Shown: positions 17,705-26,350 of the stretch, piece by piece
Layout of the letters: every line of letters begins with the position of its first letter
How positions within the stretch are numbered: the first letter of the stretch is position 1
DNA from: Microlunatus flavus
GTDB taxonomy: Bacteria; Actinomycetota; Actinomycetes; Propionibacteriales; Propionibacteriaceae
Length of the DNA stretch: 64,000 bases
Assembly (NCBI RefSeq): GCF_900110855.1
Contig: NZ_FOFA01000002.1
Coordinates: 660,895 to 724,894 of the forward strand
Direction: 5' to 3'
The notes under the pieces: generated by a model
The model's input: the letters and a program-made list of their open reading frames with translations, nothing else
What the model was told of the DNA's origin: nothing
Databases searched by the model: none
Program-made: the position numbers and the translations under genes

Positions 17705-19000
17705 TCAGGTAGTCGTGCGACCCCGGCGGCGGTGGCCGAGCAGCGCGACCACCGACGCGGCGGCGATGCCCATCGCCGCGCCGGCGTAGGACCAGGCCGG
17801 CCCGCCGGCGTCGATCACGACGCCGGCGACCGCCGTGCCCAGGGCGGCGCCGGTCGTGTTGGAGGCCGACAGGAACGCCTGCGCCTCGTTGAGCCGGCCG
17901 GGCGGCACGAGCTGGTCGAGCAGGGCCTGCTGCATGATCAGCGTCGGCGCGATCGTCAGACCGGTCAGGAACAGCACCGGCAGCAGCACGGGCAGCGCGG
18001 TGGTGCCCGACGCGAGCAGCACGGCCAGGGTCGTCAGCAGCAGCGCGAAGAGCCCGAGCAGCGCCGGGACGGCGTGCCGCTCGCTGACCTTCCACGCCCG
18101 CGCCCCGTAGGCCAGGCCCCCGATGGTGCTGCCGCCCGCGATCGCGGCGAACAGCACCCCGACGCGGTCGGTGCTGCCGAGCGCGAGGTCGGCCGTCGCC
18201 GCCATGGAGGTGTCGAGCTGGCCGAAGCCGATGCTGAGGACCAGCATGACGAGCAGGACGGCGGGCACGCCCACGGCGGTCAGCGCGGTCCGAGGGCCCG
18301 GGTCGGCGGACGCCGGGTCGTGCCCCGCGGCCTCGCGCTGGGTGGCGGCGTCGGCGCGACGCGCGACCCGGGTGAGGCAGTAGCCGACACCGCCGGCGGT
18401 GAGGAGCCCGGCGGTGAACAGCAGCGGCAGCGGACCGATCCCGGGGAGCAGCAGCGCCGACAGCAGCACCGGCCCGATGACGAAGGTCAGTTCGACCGAC
18501 GTGCCATCGAGCGCGAACGCGACCCGCCGCGACGCCGGGTCGGGCAGGGCGATGCGAAAGCTGGAGCGCAGGGCCGGGCCGATGGCGGGGTAGCCCAGCC
18601 CCACGCCGACGGCCAGCGCCATGAGCAGGTGGTTCGGGGCGTCGCTCGTGGTCGCCAGGGTCAGGGCGACCAGCAGGCCCGCGCTGGCGAGCGTCGTCGG
18701 CAGCAGCACCCGCATCTGGCCGAAGCGGTCCATCAGCCGCCCCCACAGCGGGGTGCCCAGCGCGGCGCCGACGGCGTACGCGCCGCTGACGAGGCCGGCG
18801 ACGGCGTACGTGTGCCGCTCGGCCTCGACGAGGATGAGGATGCCGAGCGGGATCATCGACAGCGTCAGCCGGGCGAGCGTCGCGAACAGGAAGGGCCCGG
18901 CCGCCGGACCGTGGCGCAGCAGCCGCCCGTACGCCCGCAGGCCCGTGCCGAGCTGGACCTCAGGGGCTTCGGTGGCCTGCGGGGCCAGGGGCGTGCGCAC
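17705..19000 (-). CDS. MFS transporter
   Basis: 431 residues from GTG 19000 (ribosome-binding stretch CTGGAG). Twelve hydrophobic helices can be counted, with the MFS loop 2-3 signature G-R-L-M-D-R-F-G-Q-M-R between TM2 and TM3 and a charged central loop at about 222-245. The pattern fits the drug:H+ antiporter-type efflux permeases, but the substrate cannot be inferred. It is divergent from the LacI regulator with a 244-bp gap, so it may be part of that regulon or simply a neighbour. Confidence 0.87.
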   Translation of the reverse strand: MRTPLAPQATEAPEVQLGTGLRAYGRLLRHGPAAGPFLFATLARLTLSMIPLGILILVEAERHTYAVAGLVSGAYAVGAALGTPLWGRLMDRFGQMRVLLPTTLASAGLLVALTLATTSDAPNHLLMALAVGVGLGYPAIGPALRSSFRIALPDPASRRVAFALDGTSVELTFVIGPVLLSALLLPGIGPLPLLFTAGLLTAGGVGYCLTRVARRADAATQREAAGHDPASADPGPRTALTAVGVPAVLLVMLVLSIGFGQLDTSMAATADLALGSTDRVGVLFAAIAGGSTIGGLAYGARAWKVSERHAVPALLGLFALLLTTLAVLLASGTTALPVLLPVLFLTGLTIAPTLIMQQALLDQLVPPGRLNEAQAFLSASNTTGAALGTAVAGVVIDAGGPAWSYAGAAMGIAAASVVALLGHRRRGRTTT

Positions 19001-19244
19001 GGTTCTCCAGGAGCGGTCGTCGACGGGGGCGAGCGCTGCCGGCCGGCGGGCTCCGGGGCGCGTCGTCGCGGGCCGGGCCGTCCGCCGACCCGGGGCTGCT
19101 CGGCGCCGACCGGGTCGGAAGGCATCCTATCGGCCGCGTCGTCGGGCGTCCCCGGCGAACGTTCCGTGCCGGAGTTTCGCCCACTTTCGTCGTCGTCGAC
19201 GGGCGTGCCAGGATGACGTCGTCACGCCGGTCAGGGAGGTGCAC

Positions 19245-20327
19245 GTGGCGGCTGCCGGTCCCCACGACCCGGGCGACGCCCGGGTGACGGTCGCCGACAT
19301 CGCCCGCGACGCCGGCGTCTCCATCGCCACCGTCTCCAAGGTGCTGAACCGCCGCCCCGACGTCGCCCCGGAGACGCGCGCCCGGGTGAACGGCCTCCTC
19401 GCCGAGCGCGGCTACGTCCTGTCGGCCCGGACGCGGAACAAGACCCGGGCGAGCCGTCCTGCCCGCGGTGGTCTGGTCGACCTCGTCTTCAACGACCCCG
19501 GCTCGCCCTGGGCCGCCGAGGTGATCCGCGGTGCCGCGGCGGCGGCGAGGACGGTCCGCGCCTCGATCGTCGTGACCGCGCTCGACCCCGAGCAGCGGGG
19601 GCGGCGGCGCTGGCTGGACGACCTGGCCGACCGGGGCTCCCTCGGCCTGGTGCTGGCCGTGTCGAGCATGTCGGCCGAGGAGCAGGGGGCGGTCCGCCAG
19701 CTCGGGCTGCCCGTCGTGCTCATGGACCTGGTGGGCGACTTCGAGTCGACGCTGCCCGCGCTGGGCACGGGGAACTTCGGCGGCGGGGTCGCGGCGACGC
19801 AGCACCTCCTCGACCTCGGCCACCGTCGCGTCGCCACCATCACCGGGCCGCAGCGCTACCTCTCGAGCCAGGCCCGGCTGGCCGGCTACCGCGCCGCGCT
19901 GGAACGGGCCGGCCTGCCTGTGGCGCCGGAGCTCGTGCGCGAGGGCGACTTCCACCACGGCTCGGCGCGCGAGGCGACCGCGGTGCTGCTCGGGCTCGCG
20001 GACCCGCCGACCGCGGTCTTCGCCGCCAACGACGAGCAGGCGCTCGGCGTCTACGCCACCGCGCAGGCCCACGGGCTGCGGGTGCCGGAGGACCTCAGCG
20101 TCGTGGGTTTCGACGACGTCCCGATGTCGCAGTGGGTCCTGCCCCCGCTGACCACCGTCCAGCAGCCCATCCGCGAGCTGGCCGCCCTGGCCACGCGCTC
20201 CCTGCTCGGTCTCGGCGAGGGCGACGGGCTGCCGGCGCGCGGCCGGGTGGAGCTGCCGACGACCCTGGTCGTCCGGGCGAGCACCGCGCCGCCGCCGGAG
20301 CGACCCCCGGGTGTGCCGGCCTCCTAG
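19245..20327 (+). CDS. LacI-family transcriptional regulator
   Basis: 360 residues from GTG 19245, 4 nt after a GGGAGGT ribosome-binding site; GTG 19239 is an alternative. The helix-turn-helix and hinge lie at about residues 14-60 (VTVADIARDAGVSIATVSKVLNRRPDVAPETRARV, read as separate helices). The periplasmic-binding-protein-like effector domain fills the rest (LVDLVFNDPGSPWAAEVIRGA, TAVFAANDEQALGVY, DLSVVGFDDVPMSQWVLPPLTTV). It is convergent with the ABC operon it most likely controls; a perfect LacI-type operator lies at 26279-26294 between the two arms of that locus. Confidence 0.92.
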   Translation: MAAAGPHDPGDARVTVADIARDAGVSIATVSKVLNRRPDVAPETRARVNGLLAERGYVLSARTRNKTRASRPARGGLVDLVFNDPGSPWAAEVIRGAAAAARTVRASIVVTALDPEQRGRRRWLDDLADRGSLGLVLAVSSMSAEEQGAVRQLGLPVVLMDLVGDFESTLPALGTGNFGGGVAATQHLLDLGHRRVATITGPQRYLSSQARLAGYRAALERAGLPVAPELVREGDFHHGSAREATAVLLGLADPPTAVFAANDEQALGVYATAQAHGLRVPEDLSVVGFDDVPMSQWVLPPLTTVQQPIRELAALATRSLLGLGEGDGLPARGRVELPTTLVVRASTAPPPERPPGVPAS

Positions 20328-20348
20328 CGCAGCACAACGAGCGCCGGA

Positions 20349-21332
20349 CTAGCGCAGCTCGCCGCTCCCGGCGAGGGCGTCGGTGCCCTGACGCGTGCTC
20401 GCGAAGTGGCAGACGGCGGCGTGCACACGCTCCGGCGCGCCCGGCCCGGGGTCGTCGGTGGTGCAGATCGCGCGGCCGGGGTCGACGGCCGGTCCGACGG
20501 GGCAGCGCAACCGGTAGTCGCAGCCGGGACCCGGAGCGGGACTGGCCGCGGTCGACGCCTCGATGGCGGCGTCGGAGAGGAGGCGGCGCTGGCCGACCTC
20601 GGGCACCGCGGCCAGCAGGGCCCGGGTGTACGGGTGCTGCGCGCGCGCCAGGATGTCGTCGACGCCGCCCTGCTCCACGACGCGCCCGTTGAACATCACC
20701 GCGACGTCGTCGCACATGTAGCGCACCACGGCCAGGTTGTGGCTGATGAAGAGCATCGACAGGCCCAGCTCGGCGCGCAGCCGGCGCAGCAGGTTGAGCA
20801 CGACGGCCTGGACGGACACGTCGAGCGAGGCGGTGACCTCGTCGGCGACCAGCACCTCCGGACGCGCCGCGAGCGCCCGGGCGATGGCCACGCGCTGCCG
20901 CTGGCCGCCGGAGAGCTGCCCAGGTCGGTTGCGGACGAGCGCGGGGTCGAGGCTCACGAGCTCGAGCAGCTCGCGCACCCGCCGGCCCTGGTCGCGGCGC
21001 TCGCCGGCCGGCAGGCCCTCGGCGACGCACTGACCGACGGTGAAGCGGGGGTCGAGCGAGCTCCGCGAGTCCTGGAACACCATCTGCACCCGCCGGCGCG
21101 CCTCGCGGGCGTCCCGGCTGCGGGGCGACGACGCGTCGCGCTCGCCGACGCGGACGGTGCCCGTGAAGGGCGCGAGCCCGACGACCGCGCGGGCGGTCGT
21201 GCTCTTGCCCGAGCCGGACTCGCCGACGAGGCCGAGCACCGAGCCGGCCCGCAGGTCGAACGAGACCGACCGGACGGCGGTCACGGAGCCGTAGCGGACG
21301 GTGAGGTCGGAGACGGACAGGGCGGGGGTCAC
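20349..21332 (-). CDS. Dpp/Opp-type ABC transporter ATP-binding protein (DppF-like)
   Basis: 327 residues from GTG 21332, overlapping the stop of the fused permease-ATPase gene by 4 bp. It carries Walker A G-E-S-G-S-G-K-S-T (about 38-46), the Q-loop VFQDSRSSLDPR, signature L-S-G-G-Q and Walker B VLVADEVTASLD, then the oligopeptide/dipeptide transporter C-terminal domain (HPYTRALLAAVP) with the Cys-rich segment CDYRLRCPVG...AICTT...AVC. This is the second ATPase of a heterodimeric importer and the last gene of the operon. The substrate is not necessarily a peptide (see the adjacent dehydratase and aldolase). Confidence 0.93.
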   Translation of the reverse strand: MTPALSVSDLTVRYGSVTAVRSVSFDLRAGSVLGLVGESGSGKSTTARAVVGLAPFTGTVRVGERDASSPRSRDAREARRRVQMVFQDSRSSLDPRFTVGQCVAEGLPAGERRDQGRRVRELLELVSLDPALVRNRPGQLSGGQRQRVAIARALAARPEVLVADEVTASLDVSVQAVVLNLLRRLRAELGLSMLFISHNLAVVRYMCDDVAVMFNGRVVEQGGVDDILARAQHPYTRALLAAVPEVGQRRLLSDAAIEASTAASPAPGPGCDYRLRCPVGPAVDPGRAICTTDDPGPGAPERVHAAVCHFASTRQGTDALAGSGELR

Positions 21333-23323
21333 GAGGCGGCCCTCTCCTCGACGAGGGCGGGCGCCTCGACCGGGTCGTCGGCGGTCAGGGGGTGCCAGCA
21401 GGCGGCGCGGTGCCCGGGGGCGCCGATCTGCAGCAGCGGGGGCCGCTGGTCGCGGCAGTCCTGCTCGGCGCGGGGGCACCGGTCGGCGAAGTAGCAGCCG
21501 GGCAGGTCGACGCCCGGTCCGGGCATGCGGCCGTCGAGCATGGGCAGCGGCCGGGACCGGTCGGCGGCCATGTCCGGGCTCGCGGCCAGCAGCAGGCCGG
21601 TGTACGGGTGCGCCGGCCTCGCCAGCAGCTCCTCGGTCGACGCCTCCTCGACGACGAAACCCGCGTACATGACGAGGATCCGGTCGCTGATCTCGGAGAC
21701 CACCGCGATGTCGTGGGAGATGAAGAGCACGCTCGCCCCGGTCTCGTCGCGCACCTCGGCGACGAGGCGCAGGATCTGGCGCTGCACGGTGACGTCCAGC
21801 GCCGTCGTCGGCTCGTCGGCGACGAGCAGCCGGGGCTCGCCCATCAGCCCGATCGCGATGCAGACGCGCTGCTTGGTGCCGCCGGACAGCTCGTGCTGGT
21901 GCTGGCCGAAGCGGCGCTCGGGGTCGTTGACGGCGACGGCGCGCAGGGCGTCGAGCGCCCGGCGCCGGGCGAGGGGCTTGTCCTCGTGCAGGTGCACGAC
22001 CGCGGGCTCGACGAGGTGGGTCCCCACCTTGATCGCCGGGTTCAGGGCCTCGCCCGGGTCCTGGAAGATCATCGCCATCGAGCGACCGAGGACCCGCTCG
22101 TCGTCCTTGGTGCGCCGCGTCAGGTCGACGTCGTCGAAGCGCAGCGTCTCCGCGTGCACGGAGCCCGGTGCCTCCACGAGCTGCGCCACGGCCGAGGTCG
22201 CCATGCTCTTGCCCGAGCCGGACTCGCCGACGATCCCCACGGTCTCGCCGGGCGCGACGCTGAACGACACGTCGCGCACCGGAGTGACCGTGCCGCCGTC
22301 GGGGCCGGGGTAGACGACCCGCAGGCCACGGACCTCGAGCAGCGGACGGGCCGCGGGAGCCGTGGACGACCCGAAGGCCTGGTCCGCGAGCCCCTCGGCG
22401 TGCGCGCCGCGGGAGGACGTCTCGGTGCCCGTCGCACCGGGGCCGTCCGCCGGCGCCGGCGCGGCGTCGACCTGGCGGGGCGCGGAACGACGGCCGCCGA
22501 CCAGGTCGGACAGGTGCTCCCCGGCCATGTTGAACGTGAGCCCGGCGAGCACGATCGCGACGGCCGGGCCCAGGGCCGCGGTCGGGGTGATGTAGACGCG
22601 GGTGAGGCCGTCGCTGAGCAGCCGCCCCCAGTCGTACGACGGCGGCTGCACGCCCAGCCCGAGGAAGCTCAGGCCGGACAGCGCGAGGATCGCCGTGCCG
22701 ATGTGGATGGTCGTGTAGAGGATGACCGGCTCGGCGATGTTCGGCAGGACGTGCCGCAGGACCACCGTGACCGGGCCCTTGCCGAGCACGCGGGAGGCCT
22801 CGACGTAGTCGCGGCTGATCGCCGACGCCGTCAGGGTCTGGGTGATGCGGGCGAAGCCGGGCGCGAAGGACGCGCCGACCGCCAGCACGCTGCCGACGGA
22901 GCCGATGCCGAAGAGCACCGCGAAGAAGATGGACAGCAGCAGCGCGGGGAAGGCCATCAGCAGGTTGATCACCGCGCCGAGGACCTTGCCCAGCCGGTTC
23001 GACGCGCCGGAGAGCAGCCCGAGCGCGACGCCCACGACACCGCCGACGACGGTGGCGAGCACGGCGAGGACCAGCGAGCTGCGCGTGGCGACGAGCGTGC
23101 GCGCGAACAGGTCGCGCCCGAGGTCGTCGGTGCCCAGCCAGTGCTTCGCGCTGGCCGCCTGGTTGGCGTCCACGACGTTCGTCGCCCCGGCCGCGTCACC
23201 CCAGATCCACGGGCCGGCGACGCTGAGGAAGACGAACGCGAGCAGGAGGACGAGGGCGACCCCGCCGGGCAGCCGGACCCGGCGGCGCCGGGCGGCGGCC
23301 CGCGTCGGGACGGTCGTGCTCAT
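21329..23323 (-). CDS. Fused ABC permease (DppC-like) and ATPase (DppD-like)
   Basis: 664 residues encoding two subunits that are normally separate. Residues 1-280 are a DppC-type permease: N-terminal TM, the GTDDLGRDLFAR motif, five further helices and the EAA loop YVEASRVLGKGPVTVVLRHVLPN (two halves of one motif). Residues 281-325 are an Ala/Pro/Gly/Ser linker. Residues 326-664 are a DppD-type ATPase with Walker A GESGSGKS, signature L-S-G-G-T, Walker B LLVADEPTTALD and the C-terminal oligopeptide-transporter domain with a CYFADRCPRAEQDC cluster. Both neighbours overlap by 4 bp. Fusions of this kind occur in some actinobacteria and fix the stoichiometry of permease to ATPase. Confidence 0.92.
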   Translation of the reverse strand: MSTTVPTRAAARRRRVRLPGGVALVLLLAFVFLSVAGPWIWGDAAGATNVVDANQAASAKHWLGTDDLGRDLFARTLVATRSSLVLAVLATVVGGVVGVALGLLSGASNRLGKVLGAVINLLMAFPALLLSIFFAVLFGIGSVGSVLAVGASFAPGFARITQTLTASAISRDYVEASRVLGKGPVTVVLRHVLPNIAEPVILYTTIHIGTAILALSGLSFLGLGVQPPSYDWGRLLSDGLTRVYITPTAALGPAVAIVLAGLTFNMAGEHLSDLVGGRRSAPRQVDAAPAPADGPGATGTETSSRGAHAEGLADQAFGSSTAPAARPLLEVRGLRVVYPGPDGGTVTPVRDVSFSVAPGETVGIVGESGSGKSMATSAVAQLVEAPGSVHAETLRFDDVDLTRRTKDDERVLGRSMAMIFQDPGEALNPAIKVGTHLVEPAVVHLHEDKPLARRRALDALRAVAVNDPERRFGQHQHELSGGTKQRVCIAIGLMGEPRLLVADEPTTALDVTVQRQILRLVAEVRDETGASVLFISHDIAVVSEISDRILVMYAGFVVEEASTEELLARPAHPYTGLLLAASPDMAADRSRPLPMLDGRMPGPGVDLPGCYFADRCPRAEQDCRDQRPPLLQIGAPGHRAACWHPLTADDPVEAPALVEERAAS

Positions 23324-24348
23324 CGCAGCGCCCCGAGCCGGGAGCGGGGGTCGAGCACGCCGAGCAGCACGTCGACCACCATGTTGAGCAGCAGCACGGC
23401 CGCGCCGAGGACGAGCAGGACGCCCTGCACGAGCGGAAAGTCCTTCTGGATGACGGCCTGCGAGATCACGGTGCCGACGCCCGGCCAGCCGAAGACGTTC
23501 TCCACGAGCACCGTCCCGGCCACGAGCCCGGACAGGATCATGGCGCCGAAGGTCAGCGACGCCGTCATCATGTTCGGCAGCACGTGGCGCAGGTAGAGCA
23601 GCCGGCGCGGCAGCCGCCGCGACTTGGCCGCCCGGACGTACTCGGTGTCGAGGACCTTGAGGGCCTCGACGCGCACGATCCGCGACAGCGAGGCCGCGGG
23701 CCCCACGACCAGCGCGGCCACGGGCAGCACGTACGAGCGGGGGCCCGTGAGCCCGGCCGCCGGGAAGAGCTTCAGCCCGACGACGAAGACCACGCTGAGC
23801 ACGGTGGCCATGACGTAGTCGGGCACCGAGTTGAACAGCCCCGTCACGTTGACGAACACGCCGCGGGTCACCCGGCCCCGCCCGCCGCGGGTGCGGACCG
23901 CGGTCAGCAGCCCGACCGGCAGCGCGATGAGGATGACGAGGACGAAGGCGGGCACCGCGAGCCGCAGCGTGTTCGGGAAGCGGGTGCCGAGCAGGTCGCC
24001 CACCGGTGCCTCGGTGACGATCGAACGACCGAGGTCACCGGTGACGACCCCGCGCAGGTAGTGCACGTACTGCGCCGGGAGGGGCTGGTCCAGGCCCAGC
24101 TCGTGGCGCCGCAGCTCCACCAGCTGCGGCGTCGCCTGCTCACCGAGCGCCGCCTGGACCGGGTCGCCGGGGACCAGGTGCACCATGACGAACGTCGCGG
24201 TGACCAGGACCAGCAGGGAGACCACGAGCCGCAGCAGCCGGCTGGCCACGAACCGGATCCAGGGGCGCGCCCTCGACGCGGTCGGCTCGGCGGGCAGGGC
24301 GGGCGAGGGCAGCGGGCCCGCCGGCTCCAGCGTCGTCGCGGTGGTCAT
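23320..24348 (-). CDS. Dpp/Opp-type ABC transporter permease (DppB-like)
   Basis: 342 residues. A cytoplasmic N-terminal stretch of about 30 residues precedes TM1 (LLRLVVSLLVLVTATFVMV). The protein has the DppB signature VHLVPGDPVQAALG, six predicted helices and an EAA loop (EYVRAAKSRRLPRR...LRHVLPN) for contact with the ATPases. The stop overlaps the downstream fused gene by 4 bp. It forms the import channel together with the permease half of the fusion protein. Confidence 0.93.
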   Translation of the reverse strand: MTTATTLEPAGPLPSPALPAEPTASRARPWIRFVASRLLRLVVSLLVLVTATFVMVHLVPGDPVQAALGEQATPQLVELRRHELGLDQPLPAQYVHYLRGVVTGDLGRSIVTEAPVGDLLGTRFPNTLRLAVPAFVLVILIALPVGLLTAVRTRGGRGRVTRGVFVNVTGLFNSVPDYVMATVLSVVFVVGLKLFPAAGLTGPRSYVLPVAALVVGPAASLSRIVRVEALKVLDTEYVRAAKSRRLPRRLLYLRHVLPNMMTASLTFGAMILSGLVAGTVLVENVFGWPGVGTVISQAVIQKDFPLVQGVLLVLGAAVLLLNMVVDVLLGVLDPRSRLGALR

Positions 24349-24390
24349 GCGCGTCCCCTGCCCTCGTCCTTCGCTCCCGTCCTGCTCGTG

Positions 24391-25989
24391 CTACTGGGTG
24401 AGCCGGATGCTGGTCGGGACCGCGAACAGCCCGACGGTCTGCAGCGTGGCCTTCGCGGTGTAGAACGGCCGGTCGCCGTTCGACACCGGGATGACGTCGG
24501 CCCGCTTGAACAGCTCCTGGTGGGCCTTGGTCCACAGCGGGCAGGCCTCCTCGGCCGGCGCCTGGGCGGCCTGGGCGGACAGCTTCTCGAAGGCCGGGTT
24601 GCGGATGTCGCCGGAGTTGCGGCCCCCGTCGGCCGGCGTCGCGCCGCCGAAGAACGTGGTCGCCATGTACGGGAACTCGACGTTGATGGCGCTGTAGAAG
24701 ATGTCGAAGTCCGCGGTCGTGTAGAGCGACTCGAGGAAGGCGGCGTTGGTCAGGCCGACCAGGTCGGTGCCGATGCCGGCGGCCTTGAGCTGCTGGCCCA
24801 GGAGCTCCACGGCGGACGCGGTCTGCGGCGCACCGGTCTGGTAGATGATCTTGACCTTGAGCGGCTTGCCGGCCTTCGAGCGGGTGCCGTCCGCGGCCTT
24901 GGTCCAGCCCGCGGCGTCGAGGACCGAGCTGGCCTTCGCGACGTCGAAGGTCGGCAGGGCGCCGGTCGTCTCGTCGCCGGGGCAGGCCACCGGCGCCTCG
25001 GCGATCAGGTTGGTGGCCAGGGTGCCCTGGTTCGCGGTGCTCACCGGGGCCAGGTCGTCACGGTTCACGGCCGACGCCGCGGCCTGGCGCAGCTGCTCGT
25101 CGTTGAACAGGCGACCGGCGGCCTCGTTGAAGTTGATCTCGCCGACGATCACCGGCACGTCGAAGCGCTGGACGCCGGGGGTCTTGTCGAGCCGGGCACG
25201 GTCAGGGCCGGTGATCTGCGCGGCGTTGATCTGGCCGGAGACGAGCTGGTTGGCCATCGTCGACTCGTTGGCCACGAAGGCGATGGTGACCTTCTTCGGC
25301 ACGCCGGGCGTCGCCGTGCTCGCGCCGGCCGGGCCCCACGTGTAGCCGTCGCGCCGCTCGAACTCGTAGTGGTCGCCCGACACGTAGTTCGTGATCTTGA
25401 ACGGTCCGGTCCCGGCCGACGCGTGCTCGATGGAGGCGGGGTCCTTGAGGCCGGCGGGGCACAGGATCGGCACCGCGCCGGCGCCCTGCAGCAGCGAGCC
25501 GAACGGCGTCTTGGAGGTGATCGTGAACGTGCCGGCGGTGTCGTCGGAGGACACGGTGTAGCTCACCGGAACCGAGAGCGCCACCCACGGGGAGAGCGTC
25601 TTCGGGTCCTTGATGTAGTTGAAGTCGGCCTCGATGTCGCTCGGCTTGAGCTTCTGGCCGTCGTCGCAGGTGGCGGTCCCGCCCAGCTTGTAGGTGACCG
25701 AGTCGCCCTTCACCTCCCAGCTCGTGGCGAGCTGCGGGACGGGCTTGCCGTCCGCGCCGCGCCCGACGAGCGTGTCGTAGGCGAAGGCGTACACCTGGCG
25801 GTTGAAGCCGCCGGTGCTCTTGTACGGGTTCACGCTGCCCGGGTCGCTGCCGAGGTTCATGGTGAACGTGCCGTCGACCTGCGGCTGGCCCGGCTGGGAG
25901 GTCCCGGCGGCTCCGCCGCCTCCGCCGCACGCGGCGAGGAGGGTCAGGAGGGAGGCCGCCGCGACCGCGGGCAGCGTCGTGCGCTTCAT
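24391..25989 (-). CDS. ABC transporter substrate-binding lipoprotein (family 5, DppA/OppA-like)
   Basis: 532 residues. The signal peptide ends in a lipobox, L-L-A-A-C, with Cys21 lipidated, followed by a Gly-rich tether. The family 5 solute-binding fold is evident (VYAFAYDTLVGRGADGKPVPQLATSWEVK in two pieces, then LKPSDIEADFNYIKDP and the C-terminal lobe). It is first in the ABC operon, 42 nt from the permease, and is preceded by a 5' region of about 235 nt with repeats and a hairpin. Family 5 proteins bind peptides but also oligosaccharides, sugar acids and opines. The neighbouring dehydratase and aldolase make a sugar-acid-like ligand plausible. Confidence 0.92.
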   Translation of the reverse strand: MKRTTLPAVAAASLLTLLAACGGGGGAAGTSQPGQPQVDGTFTMNLGSDPGSVNPYKSTGGFNRQVYAFAYDTLVGRGADGKPVPQLATSWEVKGDSVTYKLGGTATCDDGQKLKPSDIEADFNYIKDPKTLSPWVALSVPVSYTVSSDDTAGTFTITSKTPFGSLLQGAGAVPILCPAGLKDPASIEHASAGTGPFKITNYVSGDHYEFERRDGYTWGPAGASTATPGVPKKVTIAFVANESTMANQLVSGQINAAQITGPDRARLDKTPGVQRFDVPVIVGEINFNEAAGRLFNDEQLRQAAASAVNRDDLAPVSTANQGTLATNLIAEAPVACPGDETTGALPTFDVAKASSVLDAAGWTKAADGTRSKAGKPLKVKIIYQTGAPQTASAVELLGQQLKAAGIGTDLVGLTNAAFLESLYTTADFDIFYSAINVEFPYMATTFFGGATPADGGRNSGDIRNPAFEKLSAQAAQAPAEEACPLWTKAHQELFKRADVIPVSNGDRPFYTAKATLQTVGLFAVPTSIRLTQ

Positions 25990-26025
25990 GAATGCACCTT
26001 TGCTTCAGGAACGTCTGGCGTGAGG

Positions 26026-26115
26026 AACGTGTGCTGGCGATACGTGTGCTGGCGGTACGTGTGCGGGCGATGCGTGTGCTGGCGGGGCTCGTGCTCGAGG
26101 GACGTGCGCCGGAGG
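26026..26115. repeat. 15-bp tandem repeat, six units
   Basis: Six head-to-tail units of exactly 15 bp: four close copies (26026-26040, 26041-26055, 26056-26070, 26071-26085; core acGTGTGCTGGCG) and two degenerate ones (26086-26115). It lies in the 5' untranslated region of the substrate-binding-protein gene, 37 nt before its start. No gene is credible here. Confidence 0.85.
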
Positions 26116-26173
26116 GACGGGCGGCCGGTGGGACGAGCCCACCGCGGCTGCTCGACGGGCGAGGGCTTGCGTC

Positions 26174-26223
26174 GCGTCGAAAGCCGGGCGGAACTCCGAA
26201 AGTCCCGCTGCTTCTTTCGACGC
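26174..26223 (-). other. Inverted repeat at the start of the ABC-operon leader
   Basis: Perfect 10-bp arms GCGTCGAAAG (26174-26183) and CTTTCGACGC (26214-26223) flank 30 nt. The downstream edge coincides with the predicted transcription start of the ABC operon (about 26224), so a hairpin would form at the very 5' end of the mRNA. The arms contain the same TCGAAA/TTTCGA half-sites as the operator at 26279-26294, so a regulator-binding role is an alternative. Confidence 0.6.
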
Positions 26224-26230
26224 TCCGTGC

Positions 26231-26260
26231 ACCGTACGGCCGCTGCGTCGAGGGCGTCAA
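26231..26260 (-). promoter_or_regulatory. Promoter of the ABC transporter operon
   Basis: Read on the minus strand: -35 TTGACG (26260-26255), 18-bp spacer, -10 TACGGT (26236-26231). The predicted start is near 26224, giving a leader of about 235 nt before the substrate-binding-protein ATG. Confidence 0.6.
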
Positions 26261-26278
26261 GGGTTCCCGGACGGTGTG

Positions 26279-26294
26279 TCGAAACCGGTTTCGA
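26279..26294. promoter_or_regulatory. LacI-family operator
   Basis: A perfect 16-bp palindrome, TCGAAACCGGTTTCGA, with the central CG and GAAAC/GTTTC arms typical of LacI-family operators. It lies between the divergent promoters, 18 bp from the -35 of the ABC operon and 27 bp from the -35 of the rraA operon. The LacI-family gene at 19245-20327 is the obvious candidate ligand. Confidence 0.75.
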
Positions 26295-26321
26295 AGGCGC
26301 CGACCGGTCGGCGGGGGAGGG

Positions 26322-26350
26322 CTGACAGATCGAGCCTGAGCGCGTACGGT
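26322..26350 (+). promoter_or_regulatory. Promoter of the rraA-dehydratase operon
   Basis: -35 CTGACA (26322-26327), 17-bp spacer, -10 TACGGT (26345-26350). The -10 is identical to that of the divergent ABC promoter. Downstream, the leader of about 160 nt contains a short palindrome (26381-26394) and a 10-bp-spaced direct repeat accgaaact (26422-26430 and 26432-26440). Confidence 0.6.

Noticed and set aside
26026..26115. Possible CRISPR array
   Set aside because: The 15-bp units are directly adjacent with no spacers, and there are no cas genes.
23584..26325. Long plus-strand open frame antisense to the ABC transporter genes
   Set aside because: Antisense shadow of three conserved genes with no recognisable domain.
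25992..26339. Possible small gene across the 15-bp repeat
   Set aside because: It has no ribosome-binding site, its protein is only a translation of the repeat, and the region is better explained as a leader and promoter.
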